From positions 1 through 38,512 of the forward strand of contig CAILZL010000042.1 of the NCBI GenBank assembly GCA_903838705.1: a stretch of DNA of 38,512 nucleotides, given 5' to 3'. Of this stretch, positions 6,953 through 15,572 are shown one piece after another. Source of the DNA: an uncultured Pseudomonadota bacterium (lineage in GTDB: Bacteria > Pseudomonadota > Gammaproteobacteria > Steroidobacterales > Steroidobacteraceae). A program made the translations under genes and the position numbers. Position 1 is the first letter of the stretch; the number at the start of each line of letters is the position of its first letter. The notes beneath the pieces were generated by a model. The model was not told where the DNA came from, searched no databases, and was given only the letters and a program-made list of their open reading frames with translations.

Positions 6953-7114
6953 GGTGGTGTTGGACCTTCATCGGGTGCCGGTTTGCTGCGCGATATCCTT
7001 GTGATGCGGCCTGCTTCCGTCCATGGCATCTGACAGTTTTACACCGTGTTAAGTGATCTCGTGTTGTCAATGCTGCATGTCAGGCAGCGGAACTGCCTGA
7101 CTGCATTTCTTGGA

Positions 7115-8260
7115 TTACAGCGTTACGTTCTGTACTGATTTGGCTGGCCCTTGCGGAGCCGCGCGTCGCGCTTTGGCTGTGCGGGATGCAACCCGGTCCA
7201 GCAGTTCAATCATTTCAACCACGGCGTCTCGCGCGATGCCCTGTGCGATGAATACGATGCGGGTGCGCTGGTCTGCGTCGGGCCAGGCATTAAGCCAGGT
7301 CAGGTTGTGCAAGAGATGCTGAGCGCCTTGCACGACCACCGGCCGGCCCGGTTCTTCGGCAATGTTGATCAGTCCTTTGACGCGCAGCAGATTGCTGCCC
7401 AGATTGTTTTCCAGCGAAGTCAGCAGCAGGTGCAATGCTTCACGGGCAATCGGTTCCTCTCTGACGAAGCAGAAGGAAGCGATGTCCTGCAGGTGGTGAT
7501 GCAGCGCATGTTCGTGGCAGTCATGTTCGTTGCAGTCGTGATCGTGTTCATGGCTCAAATAAGCCTGAGCGTTCAGCCACTGCAATGCCTGTTCTGAGCT
7601 GTGCTTGGGGTCAAAGCCGCGCTGGCGCAGCAAGGTAACGATTGCAGAGCCGTCGGTCGGCACCTGTTCGATGATGGCGGCAGGATTGACTGCGCGCAGC
7701 GAAGTGATGTGGCGCTCCAGAGCTCCGTTTGCATCTTCTCCGGTCACCATGTCGAGTTTGGTGATCAGGATATGATCTGCCATCGCAATCTGACGAACAG
7801 ATTCATCGTGATGTGTCAGTGTCTTTGGGCCGTTCACGGCATCAAAGGTGGCAATGATGCGTGCAAGGCGATACTGACTTTCCAGTGCAGGTTCCGAGAG
7901 CAGGGCCTGCATGACGGGTGCAGGATCAGCCAGCCCGGAAGTTTCAATGATGACCTGATCAAACTGGGGGATTTCACTGGCCGTGCGTGCGGCATGCAGC
8001 TCAGTCAGGGTGGCGAGCAGATCGCCGCGCACCGTGCAGCACATGCAGCCGTTTTCCAGCACAACAATATTGTCGTTGCTGGCTGCGACCAGTGAATGAT
8101 CCAGGCTGACGTCGCCAAATTCATTGATGACGACGACAGTACGCGCAAGTTCAGGGTGATTGATCGCCCGACTTAACAGCGTGGTTTTGCCGCTGCCCAG
8201 AAAGCCGGTCAGCAGGGTGACCGGCACCCGCTGATCGGCTGTGGGGATTGAGGATGTCAT
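7115..8260 (-). CDS. CobW/COG0523-family GTPase metal chaperone
   Basis: 381 residues. The Walker A G-F-L-G-S-G-K-T lies at about 19-26, the metal-binding G-C-M-C-C (C-x-C-C, Cys72-Cys75) follows, then an E-T-S-G-L-A-D-P switch region and a T-K-L-D guanine-specificity motif. A histidine/aspartate/cysteine-rich loop (H-E-H-D-H-D-C-N-E-H-D-C-H-E-H) lies around residues 235-260, before the C-terminal CobW_C domain. Family members hydrolyse GTP to load Zn, Co or Fe into client proteins. It starts 8 bp after the stop of the M24 gene, so the two are co-transcribed and the M24 protein is a plausible client. No zinc-regulator (Zur) operator was recognised upstream of the operon. Confidence 0.9.
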   Translation of the reverse strand: MTSSIPTADQRVPVTLLTGFLGSGKTTLLSRAINHPELARTVVVINEFGDVSLDHSLVAASNDNIVVLENGCMCCTVRGDLLATLTELHAARTASEIPQFDQVIIETSGLADPAPVMQALLSEPALESQYRLARIIATFDAVNGPKTLTHHDESVRQIAMADHILITKLDMVTGEDANGALERHITSLRAVNPAAIIEQVPTDGSAIVTLLRQRGFDPKHSSEQALQWLNAQAYLSHEHDHDCNEHDCHEHALHHHLQDIASFCFVREEPIAREALHLLLTSLENNLGSNLLRVKGLINIAEEPGRPVVVQGAQHLLHNLTWLNAWPDADQRTRIVFIAQGIARDAVVEMIELLDRVASRTAKARRAAPQGPAKSVQNVTL

Positions 8261-8268
8261 GTGATTGC

Positions 8269-9522
8269 TTAGAAAACCTCGCAGCCGGGCAGGCCGCAGG
8301 AAATCAGGCGATCAGATGGGAAGCAGGTGATGATTTCACAGCCGTTCTTGGTGACAACCACTTCTTCTTCGATGCGGGCTGCGCCCGAACCGTCTTCAGC
8401 GCCGCACCAGGTTTCAAGCGCGAACACCATGCCTTCCTTGAGGGGTTCGGTCTGACCTTTGTAGCGCTTGGAGAAAATAGGACGTTCCCAGAGCGACAGG
8501 CCAACGCCGTGACCGTATTGCAGCAGGAAGGCTTCGGCTTCATCGCGATAACCGAATTCCTGAGCATCCGGCCAGACCTGAGCAACTTCGTCAGGGGTCA
8601 CGCCCGGACGGATCATGTCGATAGAAGCACTGATCCACTTCGAGGCTTTTTCATAGGCCTCAATCTGATACTTGTTGGGTTCGCCGCAGATGAACGTGCG
8701 GTAGTAGCAGGTACGGTAGCCATTGAACGAGTGCATGATGTCGAGGAACACCATGTCGCCCGGTTGAATGATTCGGTCAGAGAAAGTGTGTGAGTGCGGA
8801 CGGCCGCGTGGGCCGGACACGGAGTTAATGCACTCAACTCTCTCTGAACCTAAACGGAACAGACGGTCATGAGCAATCGCAACCAGTTCATTTTCACGAG
8901 TGCCGGGGCGCACAGCTTTGATGATATCCACATAGGTGGCGTCAACCATCGCGGCGGCGACTTTGAGCAATTCAATTTCATCCCATGTCTTGATTTCGCG
9001 GGCATCAAGCAGAGCTTGCTGGCCATCGACGACTTCGATGCCTTCGGCTTCCAGCGCGCGCAGCATCGGCAATTCCATGATGTCGATACCAATAGGCTGC
9101 TTCTCGATGCCGTAATGCACCAGCGCCTTCTTGATCTGCTTCGCGAAAGTGCTTTCAACCTTCATCGAAGGTCGCAGTGCGCCCTGCATGGTGGAAATCG
9201 GGGCTGCAACATTGTCGGCAATCCAAGGAGAGGCAATGCGTTTGGAGGGGGCGGCTGGGTCCCACAGGTAGGGAGGGCCTTCGGCCGGGCACAGCGTGTA
9301 ACGCATGAACTTGTCGCGCGCCCACTCGCCGATATTGGTGCCCGTTACATAACGGACATTGTCGAAGTTGAAGCAGATGACGCCGCCCAGACCGGCGGAT
9401 TTGATGGCTGCTTGTGCGCGGCCAAGTCGTTCGCGGCGCAGACGTTCGTAATTGACGCCGCCTTCCCAGTCCTTGGCCATGGTTCCGTATGCTGCCGTTG
9501 AGTATGGGCGATTATATTTCAT
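8269..9522 (-). CDS. M24 pita-bread protein (creatinase/prolidase/DddP-like), variant metal site
   Basis: 417 residues from ATG 9522; the frame extends upstream to 9579, but the extra residues do not look like the family. An N-terminal creatinase-like domain precedes the C-terminal pita-bread fold. Usual M24 ligands are Asp, Asp, His, Glu, Glu. Here F-L-D keeps the first Asp, but the second, normally in G-Y-x-S-D, reads G-Y-R-T-C. The His in G-H-G-V-G, the Glu in L-E-T and the Glu in R-I-E-E-E are present. The second His (H-E-x-P) is Trp (W-E-R-P). Such changes occur in M24 members that are not peptidases (creatinase, the DMSP lyase DddP), so peptidase activity should not be assumed. It is the first gene of an operon with the CobW GTPase. 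GGAG lies about 12 nt before the start. Confidence 0.8.
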   Translation of the reverse strand: MKYNRPYSTAAYGTMAKDWEGGVNYERLRRERLGRAQAAIKSAGLGGVICFNFDNVRYVTGTNIGEWARDKFMRYTLCPAEGPPYLWDPAAPSKRIASPWIADNVAAPISTMQGALRPSMKVESTFAKQIKKALVHYGIEKQPIGIDIMELPMLRALEAEGIEVVDGQQALLDAREIKTWDEIELLKVAAAMVDATYVDIIKAVRPGTRENELVAIAHDRLFRLGSERVECINSVSGPRGRPHSHTFSDRIIQPGDMVFLDIMHSFNGYRTCYYRTFICGEPNKYQIEAYEKASKWISASIDMIRPGVTPDEVAQVWPDAQEFGYRDEAEAFLLQYGHGVGLSLWERPIFSKRYKGQTEPLKEGMVFALETWCGAEDGSGAARIEEEVVVTKNGCEIITCFPSDRLISCGLPGCEVF

Positions 9523-9658
9523 GGCGTTATGTTGCTCCGGACAGGGATTTATAGCTAAAACAGAGATGGTGAGAAGCAAAAATTATCCAATAATATTTGC
9601 GTTTCTACAACTATACAGATATTTTTGTTGGCCGATTTGACTGGAGCGAATTGAGCCT
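9523..9658. promoter_or_regulatory. AT-rich divergent promoter region
   Basis: These 136 bp separate the minus-strand M24-cobW operon from the plus-strand dehydrogenase gene and are much more AT-rich than their surroundings. For the plus strand, TTGCGT with a TATTTT 17 nt downstream is a possible -35/-10 pair. For the minus strand, TTGTAG is followed by AT-rich hexamers. The exact promoters are uncertain. Confidence 0.4.
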
Positions 9659-10609
9659 ATGCCTAATACCAATAACCGTGTCGGCTGGATTGGAACCGGA
9701 CGCATGGGCTATGCCATGGTTGAACGATTGCTTGGTGCAAAAGTTCCTGTTTCGGTATGGAACCGTACGCGCAGCAAGGCTGAGCCGCTTCAGGCCAATG
9801 GCGCCGTCATTGTTGATCAGGTGAAAGATCTGGCAGCAAACGACATAGTGTTCTGTATTGTTGCCAGCGCACCCGATCTCGAAGCTGTGTGCCTCGGTGA
9901 AAATGGCTTGCTCAGTGGCAGTTCCCGTCCATCTATCGTTGTGGATCTGTCCACGATTGGTATGGATCAGTCTGCCGCAATTCGCGAGAAACTGGCGAGC
10001 AAGGGCGTGACCTTCATTGCCTGCCCTGTGAGCGGCAATGGCAAGGTGGTCGCCGCTGGATTGCTGTCAGCTGTGCTTTCCGGGCCTGAAGCGGCCTGTC
10101 AGAAGGTAATGTCCTATTTGCGCCACATTGCGCCACGTGGTGTTTCCTACGCCGGTGAAGGTGACCTCGCCCGCGTATGCAAGGTTGCTCACAATGTAAT
10201 GCTGGGTGTGGTTATCCAGGCAATGTGCGAGACAACCCTGCTTGCCGAGAAGGCCGGTGTGCCGCGACACGCATTCCTTGATTTCCTGAATAACAGCGTG
10301 ATGGGCTCGATGTTCACCCGCTATAAATCATCGGCATTGGTCAATCTGGACTGGACGCCTACCTTCACTGCGGCACTGCTGCGTAAGGATCTGGATCTCG
10401 GTCTTGGGATGGCGCGTTCGATGGACGTAACCATGCCGGTTGCCTCTGCTACACGCGAGCTGGTTCAGGCGCACATGGGTATGTCCAGTCCGGATAAGGA
10501 TTTCGCTGCACTGCTTGAGACAATTGCCGGGTTTTCCGGCATGACTCTGGTCAGCGAAAACAAGCTTGTGCCAACCGGGCTTGAGATTCCGGCTGCCGCC
10601 AAGGCTTGA
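9659..10609 (+). CDS. NAD(P)-dependent 3-hydroxyisobutyrate dehydrogenase-like enzyme
   Basis: 316 residues of the beta-hydroxyacid dehydrogenase family. The N-terminal Rossmann motif G-W-I-G-T-G-R-M-G is followed by V-W-N-R-T (cofactor selection; the Arg suggests NADP, inference). The substrate-binding motif reads C-P-V-S-G-N-G, close to the usual A-P-V-S-G-G. The catalytic Lys lies in V-C-K-V-A-H-N, with the conserved Asn four residues on. Such enzymes oxidise or reduce short beta-hydroxy acids or aldehydes. It lies 78 bp upstream of the 2-oxoacid dehydrogenase E1 alpha gene on the same strand, so its product may feed that complex. A second, diverged family member is encoded at 18558. Confidence 0.88.
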   Translation: MPNTNNRVGWIGTGRMGYAMVERLLGAKVPVSVWNRTRSKAEPLQANGAVIVDQVKDLAANDIVFCIVASAPDLEAVCLGENGLLSGSSRPSIVVDLSTIGMDQSAAIREKLASKGVTFIACPVSGNGKVVAAGLLSAVLSGPEAACQKVMSYLRHIAPRGVSYAGEGDLARVCKVAHNVMLGVVIQAMCETTLLAEKAGVPRHAFLDFLNNSVMGSMFTRYKSSALVNLDWTPTFTAALLRKDLDLGLGMARSMDVTMPVASATRELVQAHMGMSSPDKDFAALLETIAGFSGMTLVSENKLVPTGLEIPAAAKA

Positions 10610-10687
10610 TCCTGCGGCGACCGAAATTCAGTTTTTGCTGTATCATTCCGCTTCTGTATTGGTGTTAATTCAGTTTGAGTACCAAGT

Positions 10688-11692
10688 ATGAGTAAAAAAA
10701 CCGCAGCAATTGATATTGCTGAAGCTACACGGCTGGAGATGTATCGTTCGCAGTATCGGCTGCGCGAAGCAGAACAGCGTGCATTCGATCTTTTCCTGCA
10801 GAATCTGGTGAAAGGCACCAGCCACCTGTCGCTTGGACAGGAAGCAATTGCCGCAGGTTTTGCTACGGCCATGCAACCCGGCGATCTGACCTTCTGTACC
10901 TATCGTGGCCATGCTCACACGCTGGCGCGTGGTGTGTCAGTAGAAAAAGTGCTGGGCGAACTCATGTCGCGTGATAACGGCCTGATGCGCGGCAAAGGTG
11001 GCTCCATGCACCTGACTTCAGTAGAGCATGGTGTGATGGGTTCTTACGCCATCATCGGTGCACATCTGTGTATCGCCTGCGGCGCTGCCTGGCGTGCTCA
11101 GTACCAGGGCAAGAGTGATGTCACCACCTGTTTCTTCGGTGACGGTACTACCAACATCGGTGCTTTCCATGAAGCATTGAACTTCGCGGTGATCTGGAAG
11201 TTGCCAGTAGTGTTTGTGTGCGAAAACAACCTGTACATGGAATACACCCCGATCAAAGACGTGACAGCCGTGGCGCAGCCTGCTGCTGACCGTGCTTCTG
11301 CTTATGGTCTGGAGCGCATTCTGATTGATGGTAACGATGCTGACGTGGTGTATCAGACTGCACAGAAAGCCTACGCCCGTGCGCGTGCTGGTGAAGGTCC
11401 TTCATTGATTGAATGTCTGACTTATCGTCATTCCGGTCACAGCCGTGCCGATCCGGCCAAGTATCGTCCGAAGGGCGAGCTGGAAAAGTGGAAAGAAAGT
11501 GATCCGGTCAAGACTTACCGTGCGCGACTGCTTGCGCAGGGCATCAAGGCCTCAGTGCTTGATGAAATTGAACGAGTTGTTAAGGCGGAAGTCGATGCGG
11601 CCGAAGTGGCCTGCAAGGCGTCTCCGCTGCCACCGGATGAGATCATGTTTACTGACGTATATGCTGATGGGGGATGCGCATGGCGGAACTAA
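10688..11692 (+). CDS. TPP-dependent 2-oxoacid (acetoin/pyruvate-type) dehydrogenase E1 alpha
   Basis: A 334-residue E1 alpha subunit of the PdhA/AcoA type. The thiamine-diphosphate motif G-D-G begins at residue 151 and ends near C-E-N-N at about 178-181. G-K-G-G-S-M-H and the Y-R-H-S-G-H-S phosphorylation-loop region are typical. With the beta subunit it decarboxylates a 2-oxoacid, or cleaves acetoin, and passes the acyl group to the lipoyl arm of E2. It overlaps the E1 beta start by 19 bp, which indicates translational coupling. Heterotetrameric E1 is usual for branched-chain, acetoin and Gram-positive-type pyruvate complexes. The substrate cannot be decided from sequence alone. Confidence 0.92.
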   Translation: MSKKTAAIDIAEATRLEMYRSQYRLREAEQRAFDLFLQNLVKGTSHLSLGQEAIAAGFATAMQPGDLTFCTYRGHAHTLARGVSVEKVLGELMSRDNGLMRGKGGSMHLTSVEHGVMGSYAIIGAHLCIACGAAWRAQYQGKSDVTTCFFGDGTTNIGAFHEALNFAVIWKLPVVFVCENNLYMEYTPIKDVTAVAQPAADRASAYGLERILIDGNDADVVYQTAQKAYARARAGEGPSLIECLTYRHSGHSRADPAKYRPKGELEKWKESDPVKTYRARLLAQGIKASVLDEIERVVKAEVDAAEVACKASPLPPDEIMFTDVYADGGCAWRN

Positions 11693-12654
11693 CTTATCGT
11701 GACGCGGTAGCGCGCGCAATTGCACAGGAAATGGAACGCGATCCCGATGTCGTGCTGCTCGGTGAAGACGTTGCCAAAGCCGGTGGTGTATTCAAAGCCA
11801 CCGTGGGCCTGTACGAGAAATTCGGACCCAAGCGTGTACGTGATACCCCTATTTCCGAGCAGGCCTTTATGGGTGCTGCCATGGGTGCAGCGATGACCGG
11901 CCTGAAGCCGGTTGTCGATCTCATGTTCGCCGACTTCGCAGCAGTATGCTGGGACTTTTTCGCCAACGAATTTCCCAAGAGCCGTTACATGACCAATGGT
12001 CAGGTAAAGGTGCCGCTGGTAATTCGTCTGGCTAACGGTTCAGCCCGCTTCGGTGCTCAGCACTGCCAGAGCGTGGAAAACTGGTGCATGATGATTCCCG
12101 GCCTGAAAGTGGTTGTGCCATCCAGTCCTGTGGATGTTGTGGGTCTGCTGGCCGCGTCGATTCGCGATCCTGATCCGGTCATCTTCCTGGAACACAAGTC
12201 GTTGTACGCCGTGAAAGGCGAAGTTCCTGATGGCGAAATCGTTGATACCCTCGGTACTGCCAAGATTCTGCGTCCGGGTAAGGATGCAACCATTCTGGCG
12301 CTGGCACTAATGGTGCCGCGTGCGCTGGCAGCTGCTGAGCGTCTCAAGGCTGAAAGTGGTATCGACTGCGAAGTGATCGATGTGCGTTCACTCCTGCCGC
12401 TGGATACCAGAACCATTCTTGAGTCGTTGTCACGAACCGGTCATCTGTTCACGGTTGAAGAAAATCCGCGTCTGTGTGGTTGGGGTGCCGAGGTTGTCTC
12501 TATCGTTGCCGATGAGGCGTTCTACGATCTTGATGGCCCGCCAGTGCGCATCACTACGCCGCACATTCCGTTGCCCCCAGCCGAGCTTGAAGATCTGCTG
12601 ATTCCATCAGTTGATCGAATCGTGGAAACGGTACGTCGCACGCTGACAGCTTGA
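11674..12654 (+). CDS. 2-oxoacid dehydrogenase E1 beta
   Basis: A 326-residue transketolase-like beta subunit with L-L-G-E-D-V and the P-I-S-E-Q-A segment that contacts TPP. The C-terminal transketolase domain includes E-V-I-D-V-R-S-L-L-P-L-D and T-V-E-E-N. Two in-frame ATGs lie at 11674 and 11680; the GGGGG just upstream is better spaced (6 nt) for 11680, so the protein may be two residues shorter. The gene overlaps E1 alpha and is followed 88 bp later by E2, giving an E1a-E1b-E2 operon. E3 is not in this operon but about 12 kb downstream at 26018. Confidence 0.92.
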   Translation: MRMAELTYRDAVARAIAQEMERDPDVVLLGEDVAKAGGVFKATVGLYEKFGPKRVRDTPISEQAFMGAAMGAAMTGLKPVVDLMFADFAAVCWDFFANEFPKSRYMTNGQVKVPLVIRLANGSARFGAQHCQSVENWCMMIPGLKVVVPSSPVDVVGLLAASIRDPDPVIFLEHKSLYAVKGEVPDGEIVDTLGTAKILRPGKDATILALALMVPRALAAAERLKAESGIDCEVIDVRSLLPLDTRTILESLSRTGHLFTVEENPRLCGWGAEVVSIVADEAFYDLDGPPVRITTPHIPLPPAELEDLLIPSVDRIVETVRRTLTA

Positions 12655-12742
12655 TGTCAGCGGTGCAGCGTTCAAGCAGGTTTGGTGGAATTTCGAGAGA
12701 CACACAACGTGTCCGTAAACTGGTAACTGGTAGGTAGGTACG

Positions 12743-14029
12743 ATGGATATTTTGATGCCCCAGCTGGGCGAGACTGTGGCCGAGGGTACGCTTTCGGTTT
12801 GGGCAAAATCGGTGGGCGATATGGTCCAGCCGGGTGATGTCCTGTTCGAAATCGAAACCGATAAGACTTCGATGGAGATTACGGCGACAGTTGCCGGCAA
12901 GCTGGTTGCCATTCACGTGGAAAAAGGAAAGACCGTACCTGTGGGTACTGTGGTTGCAGTAGTTGCTCAGGATGGCGAGACTGTGTCAACAACACCACCT
13001 CCTGCCGCACCAGCACCGGTGGCTGCGCCCGCAGTGGCTCCGGCTCCTGCCCCAGTTGCGCCACCCGTCGCACGTAATCCGTTGAATCCTGTTGTTACGC
13101 CTGCCAAGAATTATGGCCCGGCTCGTCTGTCTGATGGCACCAATGTCTCGCCGCTGGCACGACGTCTTGCCAGCCAGGGGCAGGTCAATCTTCAACAGAT
13201 CAAGGGAACAGGTCCGCGAGGACAGATTCTTGCCCGTGACGTAGAGGCCGCGATTGCGGCTGGTGGCAGCGGTCAGCGCACAATGGCTGCCGGTGCTTCT
13301 GCTCAGAGCATCATTGCTCAATATGCCAACACACCTCATGAGGTTGTTGCGGTAGACACCATGCGCAAGACCATTGCGCGACGCCTGCTGGAATCCAAGC
13401 AGACAGTTCCGCATTTCTATCTGTCAGTGCCGGTCTTGCTGGATGCATTGAATGCCCTGCGTGCGGATGCGAATCAGGCCGCTGTTGCTTCAGGTTCTGA
13501 TCTGAAACTGTCGGTGACGGATTTCATTATCAAGGCACTGGCTACTGCGATGGCTCGAGTTCCGGAAGCCAATGCAGTCTGGGCGGAGGATCGTATTCTT
13601 CGCTTCAGTCAGGCAGATATTGGTGTTGCAGTTGCCATTGAAGGCGGTCTGATTACTCCGGTACTGCGCAATGTCGATGCAAAGTCACTGTCGGCCGTGT
13701 CTCGTGAAATGAAATCAGTAGTTGCGCGCGCACGTGCACGCAAGTTACAGCCAGCTGAATACTCGGGTGGCTCGATTGCGATATCCAATCTGGGTATGTA
13801 TGGCGTGCATGAATTTTCAGCCATTATCAATCCTCCACAGTCTGCCATTCTGGCTGTTGGCGGAGCATCACGTGTACCTGTCGAGGCAGCAGACGGAAGT
13901 GTCCGCTTTGCCAGCCAGATGATGGTTACATTGTCATGTGATCACCGTGTAATTGATGGTGCCGTAGGTGCACAGTTGCTGAGTGCCTTAAAGACGGCTA
14001 TCGAAAACCCGGTGTCTCTGCTGATTTAA
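12743..14029 (+). CDS. Dihydrolipoamide acyltransferase (E2)
   Basis: 428 residues. One N-terminal lipoyl domain carries the lipoylated Lys41 in E-T-D-K-T-S-M-E. An Ala/Pro-rich linker (about 85-120) follows, then a peripheral subunit-binding domain (about 133-170, V-S-P-L-A-R-R-L-A to the G-P-R-G-Q-I-L-A-R-D-V end). The catalytic acyltransferase domain ends with H-R-V-I-D-G (His401, Asp405). It transfers the acyl group from E1 to CoA and forms the core of the complex. GGTAGGTAGGT upstream supplies the ribosome-binding site. A terminator follows at 14080, closing the operon. The sequence does not discriminate between acetyl, branched-chain and other acyl groups. Confidence 0.93.
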   Translation: MDILMPQLGETVAEGTLSVWAKSVGDMVQPGDVLFEIETDKTSMEITATVAGKLVAIHVEKGKTVPVGTVVAVVAQDGETVSTTPPPAAPAPVAAPAVAPAPAPVAPPVARNPLNPVVTPAKNYGPARLSDGTNVSPLARRLASQGQVNLQQIKGTGPRGQILARDVEAAIAAGGSGQRTMAAGASAQSIIAQYANTPHEVVAVDTMRKTIARRLLESKQTVPHFYLSVPVLLDALNALRADANQAAVASGSDLKLSVTDFIIKALATAMARVPEANAVWAEDRILRFSQADIGVAVAIEGGLITPVLRNVDAKSLSAVSREMKSVVARARARKLQPAEYSGGSIAISNLGMYGVHEFSAIINPPQSAILAVGGASRVPVEAADGSVRFASQMMVTLSCDHRVIDGAVGAQLLSALKTAIENPVSLLI

Positions 14030-14079
14030 ACGCAGTGCTATCCATTCCACCTTCAGCGCAAGGTGGAGAATAGTTAAGA

Positions 14080-14115
14080 GGGCTCACGCGAAGGCGTCGA
14101 GCCCTTTATTTATTC
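14080..14115 (+). terminator. Terminator after the E1-E2 operon
   Basis: GGGCTC (14080-14085) pairs with GAGCCC (14099-14104), followed by TTTATTTATT. It lies 51 bp after the E2 stop codon. Confidence 0.75.
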
Positions 14116-14287
14116 TGTGGGTGTGTGGAATACTTTTCACGAGGTGTTCGCTGACTCTTGGGTATGTCTTTGCGCAATCCCGTGACATGTGTTCAGGCAT
14201 GCGCTCGCTGAGATACAGGCAAATTATCGACATACCTGTCCCGATCAGTTTGCACAGGTTGAATCTATATTAATGAGGAAGTCGGTC

Positions 14288-15343
14288 ATGGCTACACGCC
14301 GTACAACATTGAAATGCATGCTGAGTGCGGCTGCCGCGGTCAGCTTCTGCCTTGGCTCACTTGTCGTACACGCTGCGCCTACGCAGGTGGAAGCGAACAA
14401 GGCAATCGTTGAGCGCTACCTGAAAGCAATGGGGACTTCAGGTTTTGAAGCTGTCCGTAAGGAAGTCCAGGCGAAAGACCATAAATTGCTGCGCCATGAG
14501 TTTGAAAATCTGAAATACAACGCAGAGGGTTCAGAGCTTGCGAAGCTGGCACAGCCGGATGTGAAGGCGATTCCGGATCGTAGCAATACGATCACCCGCC
14601 TGCTCGGTGAGGGCGACATGGTTGCGGCAACTCTCAAGGTAAAGGGCACGCACAAGGACAATTTTTTTGGCATTCCTGCTACCGGCAAGTCATTTGAAAT
14701 CGATGAGGCGGCGGTGTTCAAGCTGGCGAATGGCAAGATTGTCGAAAGCTGGTTTATGGCAGAAGAAGCTCGTCTGCTGAGGCAAATCGGCGCGCCTCTG
14801 CCGGCGCGTAAAGACGGTAAGGTTATTGTGCCGCCGCACTATAACGATACGCGCGAATTTGATGTGGCATTGAAGGAGCTGATGGCCAATCCGGTTGATA
14901 CTCCTGAATACCGTCACAAAAAAGTATTGCTGGCTTACAAGTCCAAGCCAGAGAATCGCCCGGCTGATTATCCTGCCGGTGGCAAGCCTTATGCGAATCT
15001 GCTGAGAGGAGGAATCGATAACATCGTTGAACGTGGTGCTGAACTTAATGTACAAGGCAGTCACGGCCAGTCGATCAAGGATCGTCAGGACACCATTGCC
15101 AATGTGATAGCAGAGGGCAACCTCGGCATGTTCCAGTTCCGTCTGAATGCTGTTAACGCCGGACCTCTGTACGGCATTCCTGCTTCAAACAACGATGTTC
15201 ATGATTGGGAAATCGGTTTTGCCGAGTTCGATGGTGACAAGTGGAACAACGCCTGGTACCTGGGTGATGAGCTTGGTTTTCTATTGAGTATCGGTAATAA
15301 GGAAGCGCTGAATTATCTGGTAAGTCAGCCTGCCGCCAAGTAA
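14288..15343 (+). CDS. Exported tandem SnoaL/NTF2-like protein, copy 1
   Basis: 351 residues from ATG 14288; the open frame reaches back to 14189, but GAGGAAG sits about 6 nt before 14288. A Sec signal covers about residues 1-30 (ending V-V-H-A-A). Two SnoaL/NTF2-like repeats follow. The first runs from V-E-A-N-K-A-I-V-E-R-Y-L to E-E-A-R-L-L-R-Q-I-G, with the family-typical G-I-P-A-T-G-K-S-F-E. The second is more diverged, with G-I-P-A-S-N and W-Y-L-G-D-E-L. SnoaL-like proteins include polyketide cyclases, ester hydrolases and many of unknown role. A close paralogue follows at 15573, so this is a tandem duplication with a terminator between the copies. An exported location is unusual for a SnoaL fold. 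The substrate is unknown. Confidence 0.8.
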   Translation: MATRRTTLKCMLSAAAAVSFCLGSLVVHAAPTQVEANKAIVERYLKAMGTSGFEAVRKEVQAKDHKLLRHEFENLKYNAEGSELAKLAQPDVKAIPDRSNTITRLLGEGDMVAATLKVKGTHKDNFFGIPATGKSFEIDEAAVFKLANGKIVESWFMAEEARLLRQIGAPLPARKDGKVIVPPHYNDTREFDVALKELMANPVDTPEYRHKKVLLAYKSKPENRPADYPAGGKPYANLLRGGIDNIVERGAELNVQGSHGQSIKDRQDTIANVIAEGNLGMFQFRLNAVNAGPLYGIPASNNDVHDWEIGFAEFDGDKWNNAWYLGDELGFLLSIGNKEALNYLVSQPAAK

Positions 15344-15373
15344 AGGTTGAGCAATAACAGAAGCTTGATACAG

Positions 15374-15404
15374 CATGCCCGCATTTTTGCGGGCATGTTT
15401 TTTT
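15374..15404 (+). terminator. Rho-independent terminator between the SnoaL-like copies
   Basis: Perfect 9-bp stem CATGCCCGC (15374-15382) and GCGGGCATG (15389-15397), with a 6-nt loop and seven T at 15398-15404. The two paralogues are therefore probably transcribed separately. Confidence 0.92.
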
Positions 15405-15572
15405 GTGCCGGCAGTGATTGTTTGACTCGATTCTTGTTCATTGTTTGCAGCTGATGCGGGTGCTTTAATGTGCAATAGAGGCTGCGAGCATGTATTCTTC
15501 GGCAACAGCCGCACTTACTGGTTTATGTATTCATCTTGAATGATAGTGTTCAACTAAAAGGGGAAGCAGCTC

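Noticed and set aside
7065-7070. A TTGACA on the minus strand upstream of the diheme cytochrome gene
   Set aside because: No acceptable -10 box lies 16-18 nt downstream of it on that strand.
7081-7099. CAGGCAG-CTGCCTG hairpin after the CobW gene as a terminator
   Set aside because: The stem is perfect but there is no T-tract in the direction of transcription, so it is not called.
7151-8095. Two long plus-strand frames opposite the CobW gene
   Set aside because: They are shadows of a strongly conserved minus-strand protein; the composition is Cys/Gln/His-rich and unlike any family.
8869-9501. A 210-codon plus-strand frame opposite the M24 gene
   Set aside because: The M24 motifs are on the minus strand; this frame shows no recognisable domain.
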